The translations under genes and the position numbers were made by a program. Below, piece after piece: positions 50,260 to 59,788 of a stretch of DNA of 64,000 nt. Positions within the stretch are counted from its first letter, which is position 1, and each line of letters opens with the position of its first letter. The notes under the pieces were generated by a model. The model saw nothing but the letters and a program-made list of their open reading frames with translations. It did no database searches and was not told where the DNA came from. The DNA is taken from NCBI RefSeq assembly GCF_000177235.2, contig NC_014829.1, forward strand, positions 1,550,001-1,614,000, read 5' to 3'. This stretch comes from Evansella cellulosilytica DSM 2522 (lineage in GTDB: Bacteria; Bacillota; Bacilli; Bacillales; Salisediminibacteriaceae).

Positions 50260-52170
50260 ATGAAAGCAACATTAATAAATACGTTCAAAATGATACCGAA
50301 ACCATACTTACTAGCCATATTTTTACTTTGGCTCAAAACAATAGTAGTAGGCTTTATTAGTTTTAACATTACAATTGAAAATATTCTTCAAGGCATAATT
50401 TATTTGTTAAGTCCTATTGCTTTTATTATGTTTGTCGTAGGTTTTATATTATTAGCAAAACAATCGAGACGACCAGTGTATTTAATGCTCTTTATGATAG
50501 TGGCTACTTTCATATTGTATGCTAACGGTGTTTACTATCGAGAATTTACTGATTATATGACATTACCAGTTTTATTAGTTGGTGGCAACGCCTCTGATTT
50601 AACGACAAGTATTGTCGCATTAATTCAATGGCATGATATTTTGTTTATTATTGACGTGATTGTTATTGGTGCCTATTTGATCGTAAATAAATTGAAAGAG
50701 AAGCAAGAGAACATAGAATTTTCTTTTAGAAATATGCGAGCTTATTTTATTTTTGTTGCGGTCGTTTTCATACTAAACATAGGTATAGCGAATATTGAGA
50801 GACCTCAATTGCTTACACGATCTTTTGATAGGGAATTGTTAGTGAAAAATATTGGAATCTATAACTATCACATTTATGACGTTTATCTTCATACTACTAC
50901 TAGGGTCCAAAGAGTATTTGCTAGTGAAGATGAATTAGTAGAAATTATGGGCTATATGGAAGAACAGGAAGATCAGAGAAGTAAAGACTTATTTGGCGCT
51001 GCTAGAGGGAAGAATGTCATTTTAATTACAGCAGAATCAGTTCAAAATTTTGTTATAAATAATACGGTAAATGGAGAAGAAGTGACGCCATTTTTAAATG
51101 AGCTGATTAAAGATAGCTTTTACTTTGAGGAATTTTATCATCAAACTGCTCAAGGGAAAACGTCAGATTCTGAGTTTTTAATAAGCAACTCACTATATCC
51201 TCTTCCACGTGGGGCAGTATTTTTTACACATGCTAGTAACGAGTATTATGCCCTACCTGAGATTATGAAGGAAAATGGCTATTACACTGCTTCTCTCCAT
51301 GCGAACAACGGAAGCTTTTGGAATAGAAATGTTATGTACGATCAACTAGGTTACGATCGTTTTTATGATATTAACGATTATGAAATAACGAATGAAGTTG
51401 GTTGGGGATTAAAGGACATTGATTTTATGGAGCAATCGCTTGAGCATTTAGTTAATATGGAACAACCTTTCTATACAAATTTGATTACACTGACGAACCA
51501 CTTTCCTTTTGACTTGGATGAGGAAGATCATTTCATTGATCCATTTAATTCAAATAGTCGCACTTTAAATCAATATTTTCCAACTGTAAGATATACAGAC
51601 GAAGCAATAAAAGTATTTTTCGAAGGTTTAAAGGATGCTGGCTTATATGAGGATTCTATCGTTGTCATCTTTGGTGACCATTATGGCATCTCCAGCTTCC
51701 ACAATAGAGCGATGGAACAATATTTAGAAAAAGATGTGACTCCGTTTGTTGAAGTACAATTGCAACAAGTACCACTCATTATTCACATTCCGGGCATGGA
51801 AGGAGAGACACTTTCTACAGTAAGCGGACAAATTGACTTAAGACCAACACTTCTCCATTTGCTAGGTATTACTGTAGAAAACCAAACTATTTTTGGGAAA
51901 AACTTGTTTTCTGAAGAGCTTGAAGAGCTCGTTATTTTAAGAGATGGTAGCTTTATTACTCCAGAAGTGATATATACAAATAACGTCTGCTATGACAAGC
52001 GCAATGGACTTCCAATGGAAGAAATTCAACTTTGTGAACACTATTTTGAAGAAGTAGATAGACAGCTATCGTATTCAGATCGCATCATTTACGGAGATTT
52101 ATTGCGGTTTGAGCAAAGTGTAACCGCGGATGATGAAGAAATTGTTGAAGATGGTCCGGCACCGAAGTAA
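50260..52170 (+). CDS. LtaS-like lipoteichoic acid synthase family enzyme
   Basis: A 636-residue membrane enzyme. Five N-terminal helices (to about residue 185) are followed by an extracellular alkaline-phosphatase/sulfatase domain. KNVILITAESVQNFVI holds the metal Glu, HQTAQGKTSDSEFL the catalytic Thr, and VVIFGDHYG the metal Asp/His. It transfers glycerol phosphate from phosphatidylglycerol in LTA synthesis, or primes it. Adjacent ATGs at 50257 and 50260 follow GAGGGG; the second has better spacing. Monocistronic. Bacilli have several paralogues, so the exact role is open. Confidence 0.9.
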   Translation: MKATLINTFKMIPKPYLLAIFLLWLKTIVVGFISFNITIENILQGIIYLLSPIAFIMFVVGFILLAKQSRRPVYLMLFMIVATFILYANGVYYREFTDYMTLPVLLVGGNASDLTTSIVALIQWHDILFIIDVIVIGAYLIVNKLKEKQENIEFSFRNMRAYFIFVAVVFILNIGIANIERPQLLTRSFDRELLVKNIGIYNYHIYDVYLHTTTRVQRVFASEDELVEIMGYMEEQEDQRSKDLFGAARGKNVILITAESVQNFVINNTVNGEEVTPFLNELIKDSFYFEEFYHQTAQGKTSDSEFLISNSLYPLPRGAVFFTHASNEYYALPEIMKENGYYTASLHANNGSFWNRNVMYDQLGYDRFYDINDYEITNEVGWGLKDIDFMEQSLEHLVNMEQPFYTNLITLTNHFPFDLDEEDHFIDPFNSNSRTLNQYFPTVRYTDEAIKVFFEGLKDAGLYEDSIVVIFGDHYGISSFHNRAMEQYLEKDVTPFVEVQLQQVPLIIHIPGMEGETLSTVSGQIDLRPTLLHLLGITVENQTIFGKNLFSEELEELVILRDGSFITPEVIYTNNVCYDKRNGLPMEEIQLCEHYFEEVDRQLSYSDRIIYGDLLRFEQSVTADDEEIVEDGPAPK

Positions 52171-52277
52171 TGAAGACAACTATGATGTAATAAAGATAAG
52201 ACGAATGGATTTATTCATTCGTTTTATTTTTATCAACATTTTTTATTTGTTATCTCACTAGTATTAAAGGGAGGGGG

Positions 52278-53036
52278 ATGTCATTGATTCAGCTTAAATC
52301 AGAACGTGAAATAGAATTAATACGAAAGTCAGGTGAGTTAGTAGCCGAGATTCATAAGCAAATAGCAACGATGATGAAGCCTGGAATCTCATCACTTGAG
52401 ATAAATGACTTCGTGGAAGAGTACTTATTAAAGAACGGTGCAACGCCGGCACAGAAGGGATATAAAGGTTATCCTTTTGCTACTTGTGCATCTATTAATG
52501 ATGAAATATGTCATGGATTTCCAAGAAAGGAACCCCTCAGATCAGGTGACGTTATTACGATAGATTTTGTAGCAAACTTGCATGGAGGATTGGCAGACTC
52601 AGCTTGGACCTATACCGTCGGGGATGTTTCTGATGAGATTAAACAATTATGCAGAGTTACAAAGGAAGCATTATATGTGGGGATAAAGGAAGCAAAAATA
52701 GGCAATCGTGTAGGTGATATAGGAGCAGCAATAGAGGAGTACGTTGCTCCTTTTCAATATGGAATTGTAAGGGAATTTGCAGGTCATGGTATTGGCCCAA
52801 CGATACATGAAGAACCGAACATCCCGCACTTCGGAACGAATAGAAAAGGGAAGAGATTGAAGGAAGGCATGGTTATTACGATAGAGCCAATGATCAATAC
52901 AGGATTTTGGGCATCACAAATGGATGAAAATGGCTGGACTGCCAGAACTGTAGACGGGAGCATTTCTGTACAGTATGAACATACACTGGCGATAAGTAAG
53001 GAAGGACCAGTTATCTTAACAGAACAAGGAATCTAA
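52278..53036 (+). CDS. methionine aminopeptidase, type I
   Basis: A 252-residue metallopeptidase that removes N-terminal Met. The pita-bread fold has the five metal ligands: Asp in VITIDFVANLHGG and DSAWTYTVG, His in FAGHGIGPTIHEEP, Glu in VITIEPMINTG and Glu in VQYEHTLAI. It stands alone, unlike the map gene in the ribosomal protein cluster, so it is probably an accessory paralogue. ATG 52278 is very close to GGGAGGGGG; a TTG at 52284 would have better spacing. Confidence 0.9.
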   Translation: MSLIQLKSEREIELIRKSGELVAEIHKQIATMMKPGISSLEINDFVEEYLLKNGATPAQKGYKGYPFATCASINDEICHGFPRKEPLRSGDVITIDFVANLHGGLADSAWTYTVGDVSDEIKQLCRVTKEALYVGIKEAKIGNRVGDIGAAIEEYVAPFQYGIVREFAGHGIGPTIHEEPNIPHFGTNRKGKRLKEGMVITIEPMINTGFWASQMDENGWTARTVDGSISVQYEHTLAISKEGPVILTEQGI

Positions 53037-53156
53037 TAAACACTGAAGAGATGACGGTGTCCCTAGTAAAGTCGAGGCTAATGAAAAAATACAGACCACC
53101 TTTTTAATGCCTATAAATTGAATGGCAATGGCACACTTGCCGACACCGACATATAA

Positions 53157-53192
53157 AAGACTTAAAACTAACTCACCCTAGTTTTAAGTCTT
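53157..53192 (+). terminator. terminator-like hairpin after methionine aminopeptidase
   Basis: Perfect stem AAGACTTAAAACT / AGTTTTAAGTCTT, then ATTTTAGTTTTTT. Confidence 0.75.
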
Positions 53193-53240
53193 ATTTTAGT
53201 TTTTTACACTTGAATGAGTTTCATAATTTAAAAGTAGTGT

Positions 53241-53651
53241 TGATTGAAACGAAAGGGTACGAGACGCCTGCGACGAGCGTTACATCACGATTAAGCTTCG
53301 AGTTGTCTCGACGGATACAACTCCAGAGCGTTGCATGTAGAGGAAGAGACAGGTTGTGAGCTGAAGATCCATCGGGGTGGGCAAGGTGGATAGCAATGGC
53401 TCCGTTCGTTGCGCGACTACTCTGAGAAACCCACTCATAGTAGTCTTCCAAAAGATTGCAACGACTACGCTCATTGCATGGAGGGAAGTGAATAAGGTAA
53501 AGATCAACCTTTTTCACTTCCCTCTTGAAGCCTTGCCCGCGGCACCGAGCATATACTTCTTGAATACGCTGCGAGCTGTCTCGACGGATGCAGCTTCAGA
53601 GCGAAACTAGAAGAGGAAGAGACAAGCGAGTATCCTGAAGTAAAAATCAAC
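53241..53651 (+). repeat. dispersed GTTGATT-family repeat, copy 6 (longest)
   Basis: A 411-bp copy from GTTGATTGAAACG to AAAATCAAC. It combines all blocks seen in other copies: TCGAGTTGTCTCGACGGATA, CTGAAGATCCATCGGGG, CATAGTAGTCTTCC and CTTGCCCGCGGCACCGAGC. An inner palindrome lies at 53481-53524 (GAGGGAAGTGAATAAGG / CCTTTTTCACTTCCCTC). The rest of 53037-53915 shows a decayed hairpin, the terminator above and AT-rich upstream DNA of lctP; frames inside are shadows. Confidence 0.82.
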
Positions 53652-53915
53652 ACCAAAGTTAATAGATAAAAATTTTTTAGAGTAAATACATATTTCTTAT
53701 TTCTAACAAAAAAATTTATTATTTTCTTAATATTCTATGAAATGATCGGGTGGAAAATATATAATAGATTCTAGAGTACGATTGTCAACATGAATATATT
53801 TTTATACAAATCGCTGACCGACAAAGTTCATAATCGAATTCATAAGTGGGTAAGGTAAGTACAACTATGTTAAACACCACCATTCATCATTTTAGACTTA
53901 GAAAGGAATTTTCCT

Positions 53916-55583
53916 ATGACAATGCTTATTGCCTTAACACCGATTATCGCTGTTATCATTTTTCTCGTTGTTTTAGGTATGCCAGCAATGAAAGCAATGC
54001 CTATTAGCTTTCTTGCAACTGGTATTTTAGCTTTTTTTTATTGGCGAGTTCCGTTTGTCCAATTACTAGCCGCTAGCTTGGAAGGAATCATAATCGGAAT
54101 ATCAATATTATATATTGTGTTCGGTGCGATCTTGCTTCTGAACACGTTGAAAAACAGCGGTGCAATTGATACAATTCGGAACAGCTTTCTTGGTATTAGT
54201 GCAGATCGACGTGTCCAATTGATCATTATTGCTTGGTTGTTTGGTGCATTTATAGAAGGAGCTGCTGGATTTGGAACACCACCAGCAATTGCTGCGCCAT
54301 TATTAGTTGCCTTAGGTTTTCCACCGTTGGCTGCTGTTGTTTTAGCTCTCATTGCAGATAGTAGTCCTGTTTCTTTTGGAGCTGTAGGTACGCCAATCAT
54401 TGTTGGGATTGATCAAGGTTTACAGGCGGGATCTGAGGTGGCACCCGTAGCTGCTCCTTATTTAGAAGGAATAGAGATGACCGATTATTTAAGAATGATT
54501 GCCTCTCAAGTAATGCAAATTGATATTTTCGTTGGAACATTTATGCCTTTAATTATAGTGATGATACTGACGCGCTTTTTTGGAGAAAACAAGTCGTGGA
54601 AGGAAGGCCTTGCAATTTGGAAATTTGCTATCTTTGCTGGCTTGAGTTTCACGGTTCCAGCTCTAATCGTAGCTACTTTTTTAGGGCCAGAATTCCCATC
54701 TATATTTGGAGGTTTAATTGGACTAGCCATTGTTATTCCAGCAGTAAAAAAAGGCTTTCTATTACCTAAAGAAAAGTGGGATTTTCCTAAAGAACAAGAT
54801 TGGGATATAGATTGGTTAGGAAAAATGTTAAAAACTAAGCCGGGGAAGCCAAAAAAAGAGCTACCTTTAGCTTTAGCATGGACACCATATTTATTAGTTG
54901 GGCTATTTTTAGTTTTAACTAGAATTGATGTACTTCCTTTTAAGGAGTGGCTTCAAAATGTGACGATATCATGGTCAAATATTTTAGGAACGAATATTAG
55001 CACATCATTAGAGCCTTTATATTTACCAGGGTCGATTTTTATAATCGTTGTTTTAATTACAGCATTGATCCACCGCCTAAAAACACGGGAATTACTCTAT
55101 TCCTTTTCGATTTCAGGAAAAGCAATTGTTGGAACTGCAGTCACATTATTTACTGCTGTTCCGATGGTGAGAATATTTATTAACTCCGGTGTGAATGATG
55201 CAGGACTTCAAAGTATGCCTATTGAACTTGCAAATACTGCTGCTGATCTGTTAGGGGGCTCATGGCCATTATTTGCACCATTTATTGGCGCTCTAGGTAC
55301 TTTTATCTCAAGTAGTGCTACGTTTAGTAATATGATGTTTACATTATTTCAGTTTAGTATCGCTGATCAAATTGGTGTAGACCCTACACTCATATTAAGC
55401 TTACAAATATTAGGATCAAATGCCGGTAATATGATTTGTGTACTCAATATTGTCGCAGCAGCTACAGTTGTAGGGCTATTAGGTAAAGAAGGGAAAATTT
55501 TAAGGCTAACGTTTTTACCTATGTTATACTACTCTCTTTTCTCTGGTGTCATCGGGCTCATTATTGCTTATTTGATTTTATAG
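53916..55583 (+). CDS. L-lactate permease family transporter
   Basis: A 555-residue LctP-family permease with about 13 helices, importing lactate or glycolate with protons. Family motifs are [50 protein letters not shown] and [21 protein letters not shown]. The start follows AAAGGAA. No lactate dehydrogenase gene lies next to it. Symbols lctP or lutP would fit, but the substrate is not shown here. Confidence 0.9.
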   Translation: MTMLIALTPIIAVIIFLVVLGMPAMKAMPISFLATGILAFFYWRVPFVQLLAASLEGIIIGISILYIVFGAILLLNTLKNSGAIDTIRNSFLGISADRRVQLIIIAWLFGAFIEGAAGFGTPPAIAAPLLVALGFPPLAAVVLALIADSSPVSFGAVGTPIIVGIDQGLQAGSEVAPVAAPYLEGIEMTDYLRMIASQVMQIDIFVGTFMPLIIVMILTRFFGENKSWKEGLAIWKFAIFAGLSFTVPALIVATFLGPEFPSIFGGLIGLAIVIPAVKKGFLLPKEKWDFPKEQDWDIDWLGKMLKTKPGKPKKELPLALAWTPYLLVGLFLVLTRIDVLPFKEWLQNVTISWSNILGTNISTSLEPLYLPGSIFIIVVLITALIHRLKTRELLYSFSISGKAIVGTAVTLFTAVPMVRIFINSGVNDAGLQSMPIELANTAADLLGGSWPLFAPFIGALGTFISSSATFSNMMFTLFQFSIADQIGVDPTLILSLQILGSNAGNMICVLNIVAAATVVGLLGKEGKILRLTFLPMLYYSLFSGVIGLIIAYLIL

Positions 55584-55685
55584 CTATTGATGAGAGTATT
55601 AGCTGAAAAATAATAATTATATAGAGGAGAGTTGAGCTGTTTTGTTTAATATATATATTAAACATTTTTATAGGAGGATTAACTC

Positions 55686-55892
55686 ATGAGTGGATCTTCA
55701 AAACGGGGCTCTCTTGACGTTGCGATGGAGTTAACGGATTTATATTGTAAGGAATATATTGTTGAGGATGAAAAAGAATTACAGGAAATCTTCACGAAAT
55801 TTTATGCCATTGCAGAATATTGTCAGCATAAATCAGCAGATGATTTGAAATCGTTAATTCCGGATGTAGTGAAACGACATTCTGGGTGGTAG
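55686..55892 (+). CDS. small acidic hypothetical protein
   Basis: A 68-residue soluble, helical protein (SLDVAMELTDLYCKEYIVED, KELQEIFTKFYAIAEYCQH, DLKSLIPDVVKRHSGW). It has an excellent ribosome site (TAGGAGG) and conserved-looking composition. No family recognised. It lies 102 bp after the lactate permease in the same direction. Confidence 0.65.
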   Translation: MSGSSKRGSLDVAMELTDLYCKEYIVEDEKELQEIFTKFYAIAEYCQHKSADDLKSLIPDVVKRHSGW

Positions 55893-56102
55893 CATTTAAG
55901 AAAATAATGGTGTAGAAATGAGAGGGTGTCTCTAGAGACGCTCTTTTTTTGTGACGCTTCGCGGGAATCAGGAGACGGTAGGTTTATAATCAACAACAAA
56001 GTTTATCAGCAGAATACAATGAACTTTTATTATTTTGAATATGAAACATAGTTGCTATATATGTCGTTCTATGTATAAAGACATGGCATGGGAGTGGACA
56101 TA

Positions 56103-56873
56103 GTGAAGTATATTTTGCTTGAGGTTGGCTGGAAAAAAGTAAATAAAAATCAGAATCTCGCTTTTCGAGAACTGACGGAAATCGTTGCTGTTGAAGTTCA
56201 GATTATTGATGACATTTTCATAAAAGGAAGTAAATATCATTCTTATATACGACCTGTTTATCAGCATTGGAAAAAGAAAAAAGGAGTACAGCATTATTCA
56301 AATTGGTGGCTTGCCCCAACTTTCAATGACGTAATGAAAACTTTTCAAAACTGGTACAGTGCATATAAAAATTATCCATGGGTAGTTTCCAATCGGAAAG
56401 TAATCTCTATTCTCGACGAAAATATAAATAAGCATGACTGTCATTTTTATTGGCCTAAAGAAATTGTTTATGTTAACGACATTTATAATCATATGGAAAA
56501 AGATATCATAGCACATAAAAAACAAAAGGAACACAGCGGTGGTCACCAATCTCATTGTGAGGAAAAAGTGAACCAATTGATACTTTCGTTTATGAAGCTT
56601 CGGAAAGAGTTTATCGTTAGCAAGCCTTTTGTTTCACCAGCTCCTAAAAAAAGAAGGCAGCAACTAGCAATTGTAAAGCAGCTAAAAACACTAATTGAGG
56701 AGCAAAAAGTGTCGGTGGAAGAAATAGCTGAATGGAGTCAGCTATCAGGAAGAGATATAAACTGTATATTAAAGCAGGAAAAACGAATAAACTATATTGA
56801 GGAAAAAAAGCTTACCCATGCCTTTCATACGTATCGTGAAGTTAATGCATTAACAGAGTCTTGGGGTGACTGA
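56103..56873 (+). CDS. degenerate DEDD-exonuclease-like protein with C-terminal HTH-like region
   Basis: A 256-residue protein. The N-terminal 110 residues resemble the RNase T/KapD exonuclease fold: YILLEVGWK in place of the first catalytic strand, ELTEIVAVEVQIID for the EIIEIGAV strand, and FNDVMKTFQNWYSAY. The usual D-x-E of the first motif is missing, so nuclease activity is doubtful. The C-terminal part (IEEQKVSVEEIAEWSQLSGRDINCIL) looks like a helix-turn-helix. GTG at 56103 follows GGGAGTGG; ATG 56088 lacks a site. The family assignment is tentative. Confidence 0.5.
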   Translation: MKYILLEVGWKKVNKNQNLAFRELTEIVAVEVQIIDDIFIKGSKYHSYIRPVYQHWKKKKGVQHYSNWWLAPTFNDVMKTFQNWYSAYKNYPWVVSNRKVISILDENINKHDCHFYWPKEIVYVNDIYNHMEKDIIAHKKQKEHSGGHQSHCEEKVNQLILSFMKLRKEFIVSKPFVSPAPKKRRQQLAIVKQLKTLIEEQKVSVEEIAEWSQLSGRDINCILKQEKRINYIEEKKLTHAFHTYREVNALTESWGD

Positions 56874-56960
56874 ATGTGTATCTTTTGGAAATACGATAGT
56901 ATGATGCGGTAGAAATTCGTCACAATAGCTAGTGTGGCGACATTTCTTAACCGCATTTTT

Positions 56961-57992
56961 TCACGTGAAATATTCAATTTTTGCATCGGGAAAGTACCCT
57001 TCCATATATTGATATAGCGTATCTTTTATATCCTCTTGTTCATCTGTTTGATAAACGTACTTACCTATCCCATACTTTCCCCATTTATATTTTCTTTTTT
57101 CCTCGTTCAACTCTAGTTTTGTCATAGGATAATTTTTTTGTATCACTTTTTTTGCTGGCTTCGTAAAGCGATGTTGTATAAATTCAAATGTAATATCTTT
57201 TCGGACATCGTCTGGTAACGTTTCGTCTAATATTTCAAACATTTCTTTATAGCCTGATTTCCAGCCTTCATGTAAATAAATAGGGGCAACGATAAAACCT
57301 AGCGGATATCCAGCTCGAGCAACCTTTGCAGCGGCATCGATTCTATCCTTTAGCCTAGAGGTGCCGTGCTCAAAGTTTTTTATTACATAGTCTGCATTTA
57401 TACTAAAACGAAAGCGTGTTTTTCCTTGATGATCTGCATCTAAAAGATGATCAACATGATGGTACTTTGTAACAAATCGAAGATTGCCTAAATCTTTTTT
57501 ACCAAAAAATTCGATTGTTTTCTTTAACGAATGTGTTAAATGATCTATCCCAACAATGTCAGAAGTACAGGCAGCCTCAAACCTTGTAATATCGGGGGCT
57601 CTTTCCTCCATATATTTTGATGCTGTATCTAAAATCTCTTCTAGATTAACATATGTTCTTATGTAAGGCTTACTTCCCATTGTCGTTTGTAAGTAACAAT
57701 ATTGGCAGTGACCCATACAACCTGTTGCTAAAGGAATAGCATATTCTGCTGATGGTTTTGATGTATCAAATTTTAATGTCTTCCTCACTCCAACTACGAG
57801 TGTCGACTTTGCATTGCGGTACTTTTGAAGGTCATTATCCCCTGGAATATTTCTCACTTGATTGTGGGACGTTGTATTTCGTATTTCAATATTCATTTTT
57901 TCAAACTTATCCTTTAGCTTTACACCGAGAGGATATTCAAGAGCAGCTGGTTCTATATAAACGAGCTGAGGTGTAAATGGTTTTTGTTGCAT
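56961..57992 (-). CDS. splB: spore photoproduct lyase
   Basis: A radical SAM enzyme that repairs the UV-induced thymine dimer of spores (spore photoproduct) during germination; 343 residues. The [4Fe-4S] motif CMGHCQYC (C-x3-C-x2-C) and the second conserved Cys in FEAACTSDIVG, the radical-quenching position, are present, as are RFVTKYHHVDHLL and FRFSINADYV. The ATG at 57992 follows AGTAGGTGAG. It is cotranscribed with splA 64 bp upstream, the usual splAB order. Confidence 0.95.
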   Translation of the reverse strand: MQQKPFTPQLVYIEPAALEYPLGVKLKDKFEKMNIEIRNTTSHNQVRNIPGDNDLQKYRNAKSTLVVGVRKTLKFDTSKPSAEYAIPLATGCMGHCQYCYLQTTMGSKPYIRTYVNLEEILDTASKYMEERAPDITRFEAACTSDIVGIDHLTHSLKKTIEFFGKKDLGNLRFVTKYHHVDHLLDADHQGKTRFRFSINADYVIKNFEHGTSRLKDRIDAAAKVARAGYPLGFIVAPIYLHEGWKSGYKEMFEILDETLPDDVRKDITFEFIQHRFTKPAKKVIQKNYPMTKLELNEEKRKYKWGKYGIGKYVYQTDEQEDIKDTLYQYMEGYFPDAKIEYFT

Positions 57993-58056
57993 ATATCTCA
58001 CCTACTATATATTTTTTGAAATGGGACTCACTGCATAAACATGAGCCCCATTTAGA

Positions 58057-58305
58057 CTAAAATACATCTACATCAGATTCATTAAAATACAAATTGTACA
58101 TTTCTTCAGCTTCTTCATAATTATTAAACATCGCATAATCATCTGTTAATGGCATATAGTCATCAAAAAGAAATAAGACAGTTCTGCCAGGATAATCTGG
58201 ATGGTCAACGATCGCTGCTTCTTGGATTTGTGCTACAGATTGTGTATGTGGATTCCGACAAATCACGAAAACGGAATCACCAGGGTGAAGTTGTGTAATA
58301 TCCAC
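58057..58305 (-). CDS. splA: SplA, transcriptional regulator of spl operon
   Basis: An 82-residue protein matching SplA: GDSVFVICRNPHTQSVAQIQEAAIVDHPDYPG and DYMPLTDDYAMFNNYEEAEEMY. SplA is a TRAP-like negative regulator of splB in B. subtilis. The GTG start follows AAAGGAG at 9 bases. First gene of the splAB operon. Confidence 0.9.
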   Translation of the reverse strand: MDITQLHPGDSVFVICRNPHTQSVAQIQEAAIVDHPDYPGRTVLFLFDDYMPLTDDYAMFNNYEEAEEMYNLYFNESDVDVF

Positions 58306-58507
58306 AGTATGCAGCTCCTTTATATGTGAACTTTACAAAGTGATGCTTCATTACTGATTAGAGTCTCATTACTTATAAGACAATATACTCTCGTAACGAT
58401 GGTTAATTATCCCTTCATCACTTGTAAGTGAATGTTATAGTGTAGATAATCATGAACGTTCGTGTTTTATCACTTATTGAGGTAAGTAATACCGAAAGGG
58501 GAATGTG

Positions 58508-58684
58508 ATGGAAACTAAGAAAATGAATAAGACGTTTCTTGGCTATATTATAGGCATCGTTATAGCTTTTTTTATACTCAGTGTCGTGACGAACAAGTTT
58601 CAATTTGGTATGTTATTAAGTTCTTTAATAGGAGCGATATTAGGATACTTAATTTTATATTTTATGAAGATTAGGAAGTCCTAA
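58508..58684 (+). CDS. 58-residue two-helix membrane protein
   Basis: A short gene, METKKMNKTFLGYIIGIVIA followed by FFILSVVTNKFQFGM and GAILGYLILYFMKIRKS. Two membrane helices are joined by a short loop. The start follows GAAAGGGGAATGTG and a terminator follows the stop by about 30 bp. Function unknown. Confidence 0.6.
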   Translation: METKKMNKTFLGYIIGIVIAFFILSVVTNKFQFGMLLSSLIGAILGYLILYFMKIRKS

Positions 58685-58714
58685 AAGGATGAGTGACGAG
58701 GGAATTGAGAATAT

Positions 58715-58749
58715 AAAAAAGAGGGGGTTACTTGTTGAGTCCCCTCTTT
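58715..58749. terminator. bidirectional terminator
   Basis: AAAGAGGGG pairs with CCCCTCTTT between convergent genes, with A/T runs outside. Confidence 0.75.
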
Positions 58750-58762
58750 GTTCTGTGAATGG

Positions 58763-59788
58763 TTATTTGTTTCTAACTAATACGTTCATATTTAGTAATC
58801 TTCTTGAAATTAAATAGGAAAAAAGGGCAAATATGACGAACCCAATCCAGTAGCCGATAATTTGGAAAGTCTGTGATCCTCCCCATGGTGCTAGCGAAGA
58901 GATGATAATTCCACCAAAAAGCGAAAAGCAAATGATTATACCGTATTTAAAAATAGGGTGTAGCTGCTTGAAAATAAGAAACTCTCCATTATGTTCAATT
59001 TTATTTTTTTGATAAAGGAGGATGCTTAATATTGCAAAAATAACGAGCCCGATTAATGGATAAAGGACACTGTTTATAAAGCCATTCGTAGTTGATGTAA
59101 TGTAAAACAACGGTGTATATGTTTCGACCCAATAAGGGAACTCTCGATAATACGGTTGGGCTCGATGAATATCCATACTAGTAATGATTAGGAAGGCGAT
59201 CCCTAAAGGAAATATTCCAAAAATAAACGTTAACACTACTTGAGAAATCATTTCTCCTGTAATAGTGCCGATGAAAAGTGCAAAAGTAAAAATAAATAGA
59301 AATACGATCAATGGACCAAAGTAAATGTTGGTCATCGTGACGTCTGAAAGGGTATACCTAAATTCTGATTGAAATAGTATTAAGTAAGCGACAAGAAAAT
59401 TTATCGTATGAAAGCTTATAATCATAAACATGCCATAAATCATTTTAGATAAAAATATATCACGCCTTTTAAAAGGAAAGGAGAAAGTAAAGTCCATTCT
59501 TCTCGTGTTTCTTTCCACGCCAATGAGCAGGCAAGCGAGAAAAATGATTGCAATCATAATAAAAATCGGGAGAGCACCTTCAGAAAAGATAAAATAAATT
59601 GTCTGACCTGATGACCAATAATACATATTTATTTGACCAAATTCCTCTAGCTCTACTCGCCATGATTCAACTTGTAGCATCGCTTGAAAAGGTAAATGAA
59701 TAATGTACAGAACGAGTAAAAAAAACATTAATATTTTCGTTTGCTTGAAATTTTGATACCAAAGCGCTTTATGAAACAAATTCGTCAC
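58763..59788 (-). CDS. ABC transporter permease
   Basis: A 341-residue ABC2-type permease with about six to eight helices (ILMFFLLVLYIIHLPFQAML, FIMIAIIFLACLLIGVE, LIVFLFIFTFALFIGTITGE). It has the cytoplasmic R-R-D-I-F-x-S-K-M segment of gram-positive ABC2 permeases. Its GTG overlaps the end of the ATPase gene; a TTG at 59779 after AGGGGGTG is an alternative. It is the last gene of the GntR-ATPase-permease operon. Substrate unknown; YtrABC-type systems respond to cell-wall stress. Confidence 0.85.
   Translation of the reverse strand: MTNLFHKALWYQNFKQTKILMFFLLVLYIIHLPFQAMLQVESWRVELEEFGQINMYYWSSGQTIYFIFSEGALPIFIMIAIIFLACLLIGVERNTRRMDFTFSFPFKRRDIFLSKMIYGMFMIISFHTINFLVAYLILFQSEFRYTLSDVTMTNIYFGPLIVFLFIFTFALFIGTITGEMISQVVLTFIFGIFPLGIAFLIITSMDIHRAQPYYREFPYWVETYTPLFYITSTTNGFINSVLYPLIGLVIFAILSILLYQKNKIEHNGEFLIFKQLHPIFKYGIIICFSLFGGIIISSLAPWGGSQTFQIIGYWIGFVIFALFSYLISRRLLNMNVLVRNK

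Noticed and set aside
53221-53610. Three overlapping open frames in the 53.2 kb repeat
   Set aside because: They cover the GTTGATT-family repeat on both strands and appear in the other copies at 6.8 and 7.5 kb; no start signals.
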